Positions 8,886 through 17,681 are shown, counted from the stretch's first letter. The stretch is 21,440 nucleotides of DNA from Podochytrium sp. JEL0797 (GCA_027596195.1 JADGJG010000392.1:1-21440), one strand, 5' to 3'. Notes: generated by a model not told the origin, from the sequence alone. Made by a program: numbers and translations.

Positions 8886-10061
8886 ATGATCATCACGCCG
8901 GAGATTCCCGCACTCCATGACGCGGACGCTGCCCACGACCATGGGGATTTGAATTCGGACGAGGAAGGATTTTCCGTTGGGAAGCCAAAGAGGAAGCCTG
9001 GGCGCAAGACTATTTTGGATGCTCCTCAAGATAAGAGGGTTGCTCAGAATCGCCAGGTGACCTTTTTTTGCTTGGTGTTTCGGGCTTGGTTGTTGGGGCT
9101 TGATATTATTCCAGCCCAAGCGTGTGTACTCAATATCTTTATACAGGCGCAACGGGCCTTTCGTGAGCGGAAGGAGGCGTATCTAAACGGACTTGAATCG
9201 CTTGTAAAGGAGCAGGAGGTCCGCATTGTCGAGTTGAAAGCTCAGAACAGCCTGCTCGAACGAGAAAACGCGGTGCTCCAACAAGTAACTGGCTCCGTTG
9301 GATCGAGACCGCACGCATCTCCGTCCCCTCTCGAAGATCTCTTTGGTCTTGGGCCGCAGCGGCAGCAACAAAATGTCCCCTTGATTTCACCCGTCGCAAC
9401 CCAACGCCATTCCTTGCCCGTTGTACCCAAACGCAGCCCTACGCAGAATTCAACATCTGCTTGTCCAATCGCGCAATACCGGGCTCCATCTGCTAGTGTT
9501 TCGAGCAACTCGAGTCCTGGGGTAGACGTTGCCGCAGCTCCACTCCACGCGACAGGGCAAGACTTGTTTTCCTTGCTTTCAGAAGCCTCTCAGTCGACAC
9601 CACTTCTCCAACCCCCCCTCTCTCGTATCCCATCAATCATTGAACCATCCCTCGTCGTTCCCGTATACAAAGCTCAGAGCGATATTCTCGAATCCCAAAT
9701 CGACTCCATCCTCACCCCACTGTTTGTCCGCGCACCCCAAACCGCGCTTTGCAACGCTGCACTCAAGAAACTCCCTTCTTTGCGCGACGACGCGGTCGTG
9801 GATGAGTTTTGTGACCGGTTTGTGCGGTTGACGACGAAGTGTGGGTTTCGGGGGTTGCCGCATCCGGATTCGGCGCCTATTGTGGATGAGGAGCATCGGC
9901 AGTTGGTGTTGTGTATTGCGAGGGTGCAGGCCGCGTGTGGGGATCCTGAGGATGCGGGGAAGGCGAGGGAGATTATAGAGGTGGGTGTGAGGAGGAATAG
10001 GGAGCATTATGAGCGGTTGGTTGCTATGAGTAGGTTTAATGGGGGGAGTATGGAGAAATAA
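8886..10061 (+). CDS. bZ7: intact short-type AP-1-like bZIP transcription factor, 2 exons
   Basis: Exons 8886-9056 and 9147-10061 encode 361 aa. The 90-bp phase-0 intron lies after NRQ. It is open in frame, so retention would insert 30 hydrophobic residues into the DNA-binding helix. KRKPGRK is at residues 35-41 and DKRVAQNRQ|AQRAFRERK at 49-66. The zipper from about 68 has Leu/Gln at d and Val, Ile, Asn, Asn at a, ending LLERENAVLQ. A Ser/Pro/Gln linker with QDLFSLLSE precedes the module: VVPVYKAQSDILESQ, ALKKLPSLRDDAVVDEF, CGFRGLPHPDS, DEEHRQLVLCIARVQAAC and AREIIEVGVRRNREHYERL. The frame is open further upstream to 8718, but 8886 is the first ATG. The 3' third shows a marked G-rich/T-rich shift in codon use. 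This is the best reference for the short type. Confidence 0.9.
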   Translation: MIITPEIPALHDADAAHDHGDLNSDEEGFSVGKPKRKPGRKTILDAPQDKRVAQNRQVTFFCLVFRAWLLGLDIIPAQACVLNIFIQAQRAFRERKEAYLNGLESLVKEQEVRIVELKAQNSLLERENAVLQQVTGSVGSRPHASPSPLEDLFGLGPQRQQQNVPLISPVATQRHSLPVVPKRSPTQNSTSACPIAQYRAPSASVSSNSSPGVDVAAAPLHATGQDLFSLLSEASQSTPLLQPPLSRIPSIIEPSLVVPVYKAQSDILESQIDSILTPLFVRAPQTALCNAALKKLPSLRDDAVVDEFCDRFVRLTTKCGFRGLPHPDSAPIVDEEHRQLVLCIARVQAACGDPEDAGKAREIIEVGVRRNREHYERLVAMSRFNGGSMEK

Positions 10062-10062
10062 A
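10057..10062 (+). terminator. Poly(A) signal AATAAA overlapping the bZ7 stop
   Basis: The TAA stop at 10059-10061 lies inside AATAAA. If this signal is used, the 3' UTR would be very short. Confidence 0.45.
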
Positions 10063-10078
10063 ACGTTTCAATTCAATG

Positions 10079-10085
10079 TGACTCA
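10079..10085 (+). promoter_or_regulatory. TGACTCA AP-1/Gcn4-type site upstream of bZ8
   Basis: TGACTCA lies 100 bp upstream of the bZ8 ATG in the 123-bp gap between bZ7 and bZ8. It is followed directly by CGTC. Confidence 0.5.
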
Positions 10086-10184
10086 CGTCCGATTGACGAT
10101 TGAGTGGCTTGTTGCAAGCCTCACTCGACCTCCGTGCATTTGAACCCGTGAACCAAACCAAACCAAAAAGATCACACAATCCAC

Positions 10185-11411
10185 ATGATCCCTCGACAGA
10201 AGACTCCTTCGCATCTCACAAAGGCAGACAAAGCGGCACGGCATCGCGACGCCCAGATCCGATACCGCAACAAGAAAGAGAACCGAATCGCAACCCTCCT
10301 TCAAACAATCGAGACCCTTCAACAACAGTCGAATTTCAACTCCCTGCAGCAGCCGCACCCCATTGCAGTCACATCATGCCCTCATTGCACTCGGCTGTCG
10401 GATCACATCATCGCAGCCAAAGCGAAACTCTGCGAATTGGAGCGAACTGTGGCAAAGTTGGAAGAACGATTGAGACCTTCTTCTCGAGTTCCATCAGCAA
10501 ACCTTTCAGTCTTTGGCACCCCATTTTCGTCCGACGTGAAGTCCCCTCTGCCGTCTCCGGTTCGCGGACCCGCGCTTGATTTGGGCATTTTGAAATCGGA
10601 GTTGAAAGCGTTGGATTCTTTGCGCGAAAGTCCGCTGGTGGATGAGTTTATCCGGCTTCGAATGGTATACATTGTTATTGGATTCCAACTAGAGCGAATT
10701 GGCAACTGATTCCTCCTTCAACCAAAAAACAGGAATGGGAAACTCTGGACGATGACCAATCCAAACGTGTCCACCGTCTTGGACTCCAGCAGTGTCAATT
10801 CAAACTCTTGGACTCCACCAGCAGCGTCACGGACCGAGCCCAAATCCTTCGAATCATTACCTGGTTTCGAGCGCGGCATCCCATGATGGTGGAACCGATT
10901 CCGGAGGCGGGTGGTCGCAAGACAACGTCCACGCCAACGAGTTCGAACGGATCGACTCCATCCGAGTCAACAGCCGTTCACGAATCTGCAGTCAGTTTCC
11001 GACGCGCCTTGAAAGGGATTGAGTCGTTGAACAATGATCGTGCGGATGAGTTGATTGGTGAATTGGTGGACGCGTTTTGGACGTGGCATGGATATGGCGG
11101 GGATCGCACGGCTCAAGAGACTCAGGATCATATCTTGAATTTGAAAAATCTTTCGAGATCGTTGGGGGACATGTGTTGCGATGAAGACTCTGTTCAAGTG
11201 AGTTTTTGGAGAGAGCAATAGTTTTTTTGCATTTCCAACGAAACTGATGTCGTGGCTTTCTTTTAGTTATATACTATTCTTGAAGTTGGAAGGATTGCGA
11301 ACAAGGCTTTGTTGGTGAGTTTGTTGGTTTGGGTGCATCGGCCAGGTTATTGATCGAATTCTACTCCGTTTATTTCAGGATACCCTATGGGATGAAGCCC
11401 TGGAGATTTGA
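10185..11411 (+). CDS. bZ8: long-type bZIP-like protein with His in place of the invariant Asn, 4 exons
   Basis: Exons 10185-10664, 10733-11197, 11267-11314 and 11379-11411 join in phase 0 to 341 aa. The basic region lies at residues 17-31 (ARHRDAQIRYRNKK): His20 replaces the invariant Asn and Tyr27 the Phe. No PGRK patch and no basic-region intron are present. A short coiled coil (IATLLQTIETLQQQ) is followed by Cys65-PH-Cys68 and a second coiled coil (LCELERTVAKLEERL). The module has both halves: LKSELKALDSLRESPLVDEF up to RLRM|EWETLDDDQ and FKLLDSTSS, then ALKGIESLNNDRADEL, GGDRTAQETQDHI and SVQ|LYTILEVGRIANKALL|DTLWDEALEI. TGACTCA lies upstream, AATAAA about 130 bp downstream. DNA binding cannot be assumed, given the changed key residue. 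Confidence 0.88.
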
Positions 11412-11488
11412 TCGTAGGAAAACAGTTAATATATTGGGGAGGATGGGAAGGGCAAGGCTTGTCGAACGTGGATGGAGGAGAGTGATTT

Positions 11489-11495
11489 TGACTCA
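11489..11495 (+). promoter_or_regulatory. TGACTCA AP-1/Gcn4-type site upstream of bZ9
   Basis: TGACTCA lies 133 bp upstream of the bZ9 ATG, between bZ8 and bZ9. It also lies upstream of the bZ8 poly(A) signal, so its role as a bZ9 promoter element is inferred. Confidence 0.45.
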
Positions 11496-11538
11496 CCCCA
11501 TGATTACCGCGCGACAGCGCGCTTTTCTATGATTTGCA

Positions 11539-11544
11539 AATAAA
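11539..11544 (+). terminator. Poly(A) signal AATAAA after bZ8
   Basis: AATAAA lies 128 bp after the bZ8 stop, the first such hexamer downstream of it. Confidence 0.35.
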
Positions 11545-11627
11545 CTTAACCAATCAGGTTTGATGTTAGTCACGCGTGGAGATTAAATGGTCAATTTTTG
11601 TTTGGTTCATCATTCCCCCCCCAATTC

Positions 11628-12821
11628 ATGAGCTCGCCTCAAAAAGAGAAACACCGGCAGGCACAAATTGCGTACCGCTTGAGGAAGGAAGCCCGCATCA
11701 CCGAGCTTCAACAGCTGGTGGAGCACCTGGAGCGACAGCTTCAGCAGCAGCGCCAACACGGCCACGTTCAAGGATCCGAGCCGCAAGAGCCCCGAATCGT
11801 TCTGGAATGCGCCAACTGCGCGAATCAGAAGGCCAAATTGGACCAGCTGATGACAGCGTTGCGGTCGTTGGAGGAGGAGGAAATTCGGCTTGTTGCTGAA
11901 AAAGCATCGTTACCGCAAAACCACGCCCCTCTGCCGGATTCTACCCCGAGTCTCGTGTCTGCTTCAGCAGAGTCTGTGGCGAATCCGATCGTTTCTGCGA
12001 CTATCGGAGTATTCGCATCTGCTGCCATTGCGTCAGCAGGGTTACGCAATGATTTTCGAAATATCTCATCTCTACGGGACAACCCGCAAGTCGAACAGCT
12101 CATCGAACTGTATATGGTAATAACAATGCACTTTCGCCTGTACGCCACGCTGATTATTTCTTGACCAGGGAATCGATGCCATGGCGGATGCCAAGCGAAA
12201 ACGCATCCTGCCAAAACTTGAGCGTATCAAATTCAAGCTCATCGATTCCTGCAACATCCACGAACGGAACGGCGTCATCGAGATTCTGGCTGGATTCCAG
12301 CAGCGAAATCCCTTGTATCCGGTTCCGGTTCCAGACCTTGACGCGTTGTCAACTGGATCGAAGTCAACTGACATGAGAGTGCTCGCCCGTGTTGAGAGGG
12401 ATAGTATTCGAGGTATCGTAAAAGCCATTCCGTCGTTGAGTGCATCTGGGGACGTGATTGACCTTATGTTTGACGAGTGCGTGACGTGGGAGGGGTTGGG
12501 TGGAAACCGGACACAGGAGGAAACTCAGGAATATTTGGTGAAATTGAATGGATACCTGCAGCTTCTGTCGTCGCGGTGTCTGGGTGGGGATTTGATTCAG
12601 GTGCGGAGCAGTTGAAGCCATGAGATTTCGAGATTCCGTCTTTCTCATCTGCTCTATTGCTATATCTTCAGCTCCACATGGCGATGGATGTTGGAAGGAT
12701 TGCCAATAAGCAAATATGGGTATGTTTTTCATTTTTTCATTCGTTTTTTTGGAGACGCGTTCTGAAAGGATTTTTGTTCGATCAGGACACGCTATATGAT
12801 GAAGCACTGGGTGATCAATAA
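11628..12821 (+). CDS. bZ9: long-type bZIP-like protein with His for Asn, 4 exons
   Basis: Exons 11628-12116, 12169-12600, 12672-12719 and 12786-12821 give 334 aa, introns phase 0. ATG 11628 is the first in this frame and places the basic region almost at the N-terminus: HRQAQIAYRLRKEARITEL (His9 to Leu27). A Gln-rich zipper (LVEHLERQLQQQ) is followed by Cys61-AN-Cys64 and a second coiled coil (LDQLMTALRSLEEEE). The linker is Ala/Ser-rich. Module half 1 has DFRNISSLRDNPQVEQL, LYM|GIDAMADAKRKRI and FKLIDSCNIHERNG. Half 2 has IVKAIPSLSASGDVIDLMF, TWEGLGGNRTQEETQ and LIQ|LHMAMDVGRIANKQIW|DTLYDEALGD. Intron positions equal those of bZ8 and bZ3. The stop is fused to AATAAA and TGACTCA lies upstream. 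Confidence 0.88.
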
Positions 12822-12822
12822 A
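12817..12822 (+). terminator. Poly(A) signal AATAAA overlapping the bZ9 stop
   Basis: TAA at 12819-12821 lies inside AATAAA. Confidence 0.45.
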
Positions 12823-12904
12823 TTGCGGGTTCATCTTACCAAAGTAATGTTGTCATTATTAAAAAATACCGAAGCGATTCAATCAACTGATGACTGATCT
12901 TTGC

Positions 12905-12911
12905 TGACTCA
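12905..12911 (+). promoter_or_regulatory. TGACTCA AP-1/Gcn4-type site upstream of bZ10
   Basis: TGACTCA lies 55 bp upstream of the bZ10 ATG in the 144-bp gap after bZ9. This is the closest of the five such sites to a start codon. Confidence 0.5.
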
Positions 12912-12965
12912 TATTATTTTTCACCCGGAACCGAATCCGTGCCGTATTTGATACCACTACAATCC

Positions 12966-14019
12966 ATGAACCCAAGCCTGTCCCAACGCGAACGACACCG
13001 CCTCAGCCAGGCCAAATACCGGGCGCGCAAAGAGAATCGGATCCTTGAGCTCCAGCAGCAACTTGAAACTCTGCAGCGACTCGACAGCTTTGATATGACA
13101 TCCGTCTCCGAATGCACCGACTGCCCCTTCCAGACCGCGAAGCTCGAGGAATCAATGAGAGTCCTGCGTGGCTTGGAGGCACATGTGGTGGCTCTTCAGG
13201 GCGAGAAGGAAGCGCTGCTTCGGCAGGTTGATCACAGCCAAACACCAGATTCACTTGACGATTATGGGATTCCGTTGCCGTCCCCAGGAATTATTGCTGA
13301 TGCTGAGGTTATGAGGGCAGAGATGCAGAGGTTGCCGTCGTTGAGATACCGACAACATGACATTGATAAGTTGATCCATATCCGCATGGTGCGTTCTTGA
13401 TTCGACCCTTTTCCTCGATTCTGATGCTTATTCACGTGGCAGGAATTTGATACCCTCACCGACGACCAATCACGTCGAATCCAATTTTTACGCTTCGAAA
13501 AAACGAAATTCAACCTCATGGACGCGTGCACCCTCCTCGAGCGTAAAAGAATCATAGAAATCATTGAGTGGTTTCGTTCTCGGCATCGTGCCGCCGTTTC
13601 CCCCGTCGAAGAACATTCGGTCCCGATTCCGGCCCAGGCTGCGCTTCCTGCCATGATTCGGACGGATTTGAGCCTCAGTGATGATATGAAGCGGATTCCT
13701 TCTCTGCAAGGCGCGTGGGAAGTGATTGATCGATGGACGGAGGAGCGCGCGTCTTGGAGAGGGTTGAGTGGGAATCGGACGCAACGGGAGACTCAGGATT
13801 ATATTTTGAGGCACAACGATTATGTGAGAGCGTTGGCCAAACTGTGTGTTGGGGATGAGTTGATTCAGGTGGGTTCTTGTTCCATTTCTTGGCGTTCTGA
13901 GTTGTGAGCTGAAACCAACCATGCGGCAGTTCTACTTGGCGCTCGAGGTCGGACGAACTGCCAACAAACACATATGGGATGTGCTTTATGATGAGGCTTT
14001 GTACGGAACATGCGAATGA
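12966..14019 (+). CDS. bZ10: long-type bZIP-like protein with His for Asn, 3 exons, last intron lost
   Basis: Exons 12966-13388, 13443-13868 and 13930-14019 give 312 aa. The basic region ERHRLSQAKYRARKENRI (His11) leads into a short zipper (LELQQQLETLQRL). Cys50-TD-Cys53 follows, then a second coiled coil (LEESMRVLRGLEAHVVALQG). Module half 1 has VMRAEMQRLPSLRYRQHDID, IRM|EFDTLTDDQSRRI and FNLMDACTLLERKRIIEI. Half 2 has MKRIPSLQGAWEVID, RGLSGNRTQRETQDYIL and LIQ|FYLALEVGRTANKHIWDVLYDEAL. bZ3, bZ8 and bZ9 have an intron after the IW or LL of this last motif; here ATATGGGATGTG runs straight on, an exact intron loss. This is the most compact long-type gene. AATAAA follows the TGA directly and TGACTCA lies upstream. 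Confidence 0.88.
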
Positions 14020-14025
14020 AATAAA
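14020..14025 (+). terminator. Poly(A) signal AATAAA directly after the bZ10 stop
   Basis: TGA at 14017-14019 is followed without a gap by AATAAA. Confidence 0.45.
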
Positions 14026-14234
14026 TGAGGTGTTCAGTTTTTGGTAGTGTCCGAACAACATCCATAACAATGTCGCAAATAAGTGGCGTTCGTAATTTCG
14101 AGACTTGCTCCTCAATATTTCTCTTTCCTGCTATCACACTTTATATGTGTAATTAATTTAAAATAAAATCTATTTTCGAGCCGAGATCTCCCCCGGAACG
14201 ACTTTTCTTGATCATCCGATTTGCAAATCAAAAC

Positions 14235-16160
14235 ATGGATTCATTCGCATCCAACAGCCAAACCACCAAGCGCGGACGCAGTTCACCCACCTACGATCAT
14301 GGCAGTGGCAGTGACGATCATGCAGAAGTGGATCCACCGAGCTCGGGATCTGGAGAGGTGCAGCAGCGCAAGAAGGCTGGCAGGAAACAGGTCAATACGA
14401 AGGCTGTTGATAAACGAACGGCGCAGAACAGGTGAGCGTGGCTTGTTCGCTTGTTTGATTACTGATCGCATTGCTTCAAGAATCGCACAAAGAGCTTTCC
14501 GGTAAGAATTTATGGCTTACGTACACACCACTTATGTTGCTGAGAGTTGCCAACGCCAGGGACCGAAAGCTGAATTACGTGAAAGATCTCGAGCAAAAGT
14601 TGGAAGAGCTGACTGCGATTGTGGCTGGAAACCCGGTCTTGACATCTTCTGCCGAGCTCAAGGTAATTATGAGGTGGTATTTGGGGCTTTTGAGTGCAAA
14701 GCATTATATTGATGCCGAGTTGCATGCAGGCGCTCACGGTACGCGTCGCTCAACTCGAGAGCGAGAATGAAATGCTCAAGCAAACCCATCTCGACCCGTC
14801 GTTCGGATTTGATTCAAACTCGAATCCATCACCATGTGCATCTTGTGCCCTCGAACGAACCAAAGCCGCCGACGCTGCCTCCCGCAATGCTGCCGTGACC
14901 TCCGAATGCAACAGCCTCAAATCACAACTCGCCCAACTCCAGTTCGAATCCAACAACACTCGTCTCTGGATGTCCATGCAGCAGCAAATGAATTCTGACA
15001 ATTTGTCGATGAGTTTCCCAACGAGTCTCGGCCAATGTCCCATGCCGTCCTTGACACCCTTCGCAACGGTTTTGTCTCCAACTTCCGTGTCGGCACCGTT
15101 TCAGAGTTTATCCATTCCTTCAGCGCCTCCGAAACGCGAATGGGGTTCAGTCGATGTGCCAAATTCTTTTTCGTCGCAACTTCAGTCGGCTGTGCCTTCC
15201 TCGTCTTACGATCCGATGGATTTTAATTTCGCTTTTCAGAAGCAAGCGGCTGATTCGGCGTCGCCACGGTCAGAAGATTGGTACGATGTGCAGCGGAATG
15301 AGAAGTTGGTTCCGGCTGTTGAACTGTTTGGGCCTTTGCATGTCGAGTCGCATCGGTTTCAGTTGAAGCGGATTCAGAGTTTGATGAATTCGAAGTATGT
15401 GGATGAGGCGATGGATATTCTTGTTGTAAGTATCATTTTTCTTTGTGGCGTGGCATGTGGGGTGTGGTTTGCGCGCGTGCTGAAAACTCTCTCTTTTGAC
15501 ACTCTGCAGGCACTTTCCAAATGCTCGAGTCGGAAAGCAAACAAGAAACTCATGGTCCGGTTCGCGGCTGTCAAAAACAAGCTGTTGGATTCGAGCCTCA
15601 TTCTCGAGCGGCAGCAAGTGATTGAAGCGTTTGAGGAATTCAAAACCAAGCATAAGCAGCATATGGTTTGTGTTGCAGTGGTGTGGGGTAGTGTTCAAGC
15701 GTTGTAACCTTGTCAAATTTGATTCCCACTCGCAGAACCATTTCTACCAAAACCTCCTCATCGACCGACCCGAATCCCATCACAACAAACCCATTTCCGA
15801 CGCGCAAGCCAAGATTCTCGACACGTTGAAACCGTTTAAAGACGCCGTCAAAACGATTCCGAGCTTGAAAGAGTCTGGGGACGTGATTGACGAAATGTGT
15901 TGGCAGTTTTCGATTCAGTCTCTCGATAAGGATACGGAGGAGCGCGAGGATAGGTATATTTATTTGTTGGGCATGATGGGGCAGGTTCAAGCGCTTTGTC
16001 GGACGGATGAGGATCGGACTAAGGTGAGGGGTTTTGTGTTTTTCGTGTGGTATAAATTGTGTTTGCCTTGTTTTAGTTCATGCTGGCGATGGAAATTGCT
16101 CGCGAACGAACAAGAAAGTTTGCAGACGATTACGCGTTGGATGAATCTAAAATTCAGTGA
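14235..16160 (+). CDS. bZ11: large AP-1-like bZIP transcription factor, 7 exons
   Basis: Exons 14235-14431, 14481-14501, 14560-14662, 14730-15425, 15510-15665, 15736-16023 and 16077-16160 give 514 aa. KKAGRK precedes a basic region cut by two phase-2 introns: AQN-R|IAQRAF-R|DRK, with a 21-nt exon 2. A third intron cuts the coiled coil (LEQKLEELTAIV ... ELK|ALTVRVAQLESENEML). Cys143-AS-Cys146 and a second coiled coil (LKSQLAQLQFE) follow, then a long Ser/Pro/Met-rich linker. The module starts at VELFGPLHVESHRFQLKRIQ, with the LRM-equivalent intron after DILV, LLDSSLILERQQVIEAFEEF, an extra intron after KHKQHM, AVKTIPSLKESGDVIDEM and EDRTK|FMLAMEIARERTRKF. The 84-bp intron 15426-15509 is open in frame. 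No TGACTCA is seen upstream. AATAAA lies at 16169. Confidence 0.85.
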
Positions 16161-16168
16161 ATATTCGC

Positions 16169-16174
16169 AATAAA
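16169..16174 (+). terminator. Poly(A) signal AATAAA after bZ11
   Basis: AATAAA lies 8 bp after the bZ11 stop. Confidence 0.45.
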
Positions 16175-16258
16175 ATGTAGTCAAATTGCGACACGTTGAT
16201 CGCCGCATACCGCTCCCCTCGACACTCGCGCGAGCAAAAAAAAACAAAACCGCCAAAA

Positions 16259-16831
16259 ATGGAGATTCTCCCTTCCCCCTCGTTCCGCACTATGCCCTGG
16301 GCCAACGGCCAAGGTCAAACCTGCGAACTGTTCCGCCTCCCCCATCCAACACACCCAAACCAATTCGCCGTGCGTCTCTCCATCGCCACTGTCGCTCTCA
16401 AAGACGGACCCTTCTCGCTGCTTCCCGGCATCGATCGGCAGCTTTGTTTACTCGAGGGGGGAGGGATGCGACTCACGATGGAGGATGGGTCGCGGGAGTG
16501 TTTGGATGTGGTTGGGAAGGTTGTGGAGTTTAAGGGGGAGGTTGGGGTGCGGTGTGAGTTGGTTGGAGGGGCGGTGAGGGATTTTAATGTTATGGTGTCA
16601 CGGGATTGTGGGGCTGCCAAGGGTCCTTTTGAATATCTGAGGGTGAAAGAGGGGGCAGTGGTTAAATTGGAGGCGGGGTGTTTGTGTTTCGCGTATTTGC
16701 ATGAAGGTGATTGGGAATTGGGTGGGGGGAAGTTGCCGGTTCCTTGTTTGGTGGTTTCGCGAGAAGTCGGGGGGGCTGTTACGGCGCGGTCGAGTGGAAT
16801 CGCAATCGTGGCGCGTGTGGTTGTAAAGTAA
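16259..16831 (+). CDS. HutD/Ves-family cupin-like protein
   Basis: A single-exon gene of 190 aa, the only intact non-bZIP gene here. SFRTMPWANGQGQTCELFRL, then VRLSIATVALKDGPFSLLPG and IDRQLCLLEGGGMRLTM match the HutD/Ves family pattern (PW-NG-G-T-E, RLSIA-V-DGPFS-PG-DR-L-LLEG). This family has a cupin-like double-stranded beta barrel; in bacteria HutD goes with histidine utilisation genes, and its biochemical role is poorly defined. ATG 16259 (AAAAATGG) is the first in frame and puts the family motif near residue 10. It starts 99 bp after the bZ11 stop. The 3' half is very rich in GGG/GTG codons, as in the 3' parts of neighbouring genes, so it does not look recently imported. Confidence 0.85.
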   Translation: MEILPSPSFRTMPWANGQGQTCELFRLPHPTHPNQFAVRLSIATVALKDGPFSLLPGIDRQLCLLEGGGMRLTMEDGSRECLDVVGKVVEFKGEVGVRCELVGGAVRDFNVMVSRDCGAAKGPFEYLRVKEGAVVKLEAGCLCFAYLHEGDWELGGGKLPVPCLVVSREVGGAVTARSSGIAIVARVVVK

Positions 16832-17090
16832 TTGTAAATAGAAGAGTTTACGATTACTCATCCCGCGTAAGGGCATATTAGGCTGCAGAATCAAAGGAGT
16901 AAATCGTTTGGAGAATTCCCTATCCGCGATCACCATCCCTGCCGCGCGCGATCACTTGAGGGTTTAAAATGTCGGGGAATGACAAATTCCGCCTGGGCGA
17001 CTTCAAGTTCAAACCCTTTTTCTAATGGTTAACCTTATAAGGTGGGTGAAGCGAGAAGTGTCGCTTGTTTCGGTTAAGAATTCTATCCAA

Positions 17091-17680
17091 ATGAGTGAAT
17101 CCGAACGAACCTCGAGCATCGACAGCCACAACGACACTTGCACCTCACCCAAGAAACTTGGCCGGGAGAAAATAGATCCAGCCAGCCACCGGTTGGCACA
17201 AAATAGGTAGGAATGGCCGTTTAGCCCTTCGTTGCACAACAGCTAAGACGAAACAACAGGGAAGCGCAGCGTGCATATCGCAGTCGTCAAGTCAACTACA
17301 CCCGCGAACTCGAAGCCAAGGTTGCGGCACTCTGCAAGCAAGTTGAGGCCAAGCAACAAGGCTGCACACCCGAGACTGGCATCCAGGCGAAACTGCAGCA
17401 ACTTCAGTTCCTCCAAGAGCAAAACAAGCAGCAAAAGGAAATCATTGCGGCATTGCAACCCGTCTCGAGCACGTCTAGTTGTTCTGCGACTCCTATTCTT
17501 GCGATGGGGCCGGCAGTGCCGAGCCCGGTGTCGCCATTTGTGCACGACCCGAACTTCACGGTTTCTCCGTGCGTGCACAACTTTTCTACCGGTCTTGCAA
17601 TTGAGAGGAGGAGATTTAGTAGTGTCGCGACTTTGCATGGGCTTTCACCCACACAGCCCTTTTTTAATGGAATTCAATAA
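17091..17680 (+). CDS. bZ12: short AP-1-like bZIP-only protein, 2 exons
   Basis: Exons 17091-17206 and 17260-17680 give 178 aa. The 53-bp intron (GTAGGA...AACAG) is phase 2 in the Arg codon of AQN-R. The spliced basic region HRLAQNREAQRAYRSRQVNY is canonical, with Tyr for Phe as in bZ14 and bZ15. The PGRK patch is weak (KKLGREK). A long coiled coil follows: YTRELEAKVAALCKQVE, then IQAKLQQLQFLQEQNKQQKE. A Ser/Pro-rich tail ends at FFNGIQ. The C-terminal helical module is absent, so it may act only as a dimer partner or competitor. An in-frame ATG at 17025 would add 22 residues; 17091 was chosen because the twin bZ13 starts at the same place. The stop is fused to AATAAA. Confidence 0.8.
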
Positions 17681-17681
17681 A
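17676..17681 (+). terminator. Poly(A) signal AATAAA overlapping the bZ12 stop
   Basis: TAA at 17678-17680 lies inside AATAAA. Confidence 0.45.

Noticed and set aside
14042..14234. Promoter elements for bZ11
   Set aside because: The gap is AT-rich with TAATTAATTT but holds no TGACTCA or TTACTAA and no clear TATA box, so nothing specific is called.
15270..15716. Minus-strand ORF of 148 codons opposite bZ11
   Set aside because: It is antisense across exon-intron borders of bZ11, and its composition is that expected from the reverse of the coding strand.
16801..17090. TTACTCA at 16854 as an AP-1-like site for bZ12
   Set aside because: It matches neither TGACTCA nor TTACTAA fully and lies just after the HutD stop, more than 230 bp from the bZ12 ATG. 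The rest of this 260-bp gap shows nothing I can support.
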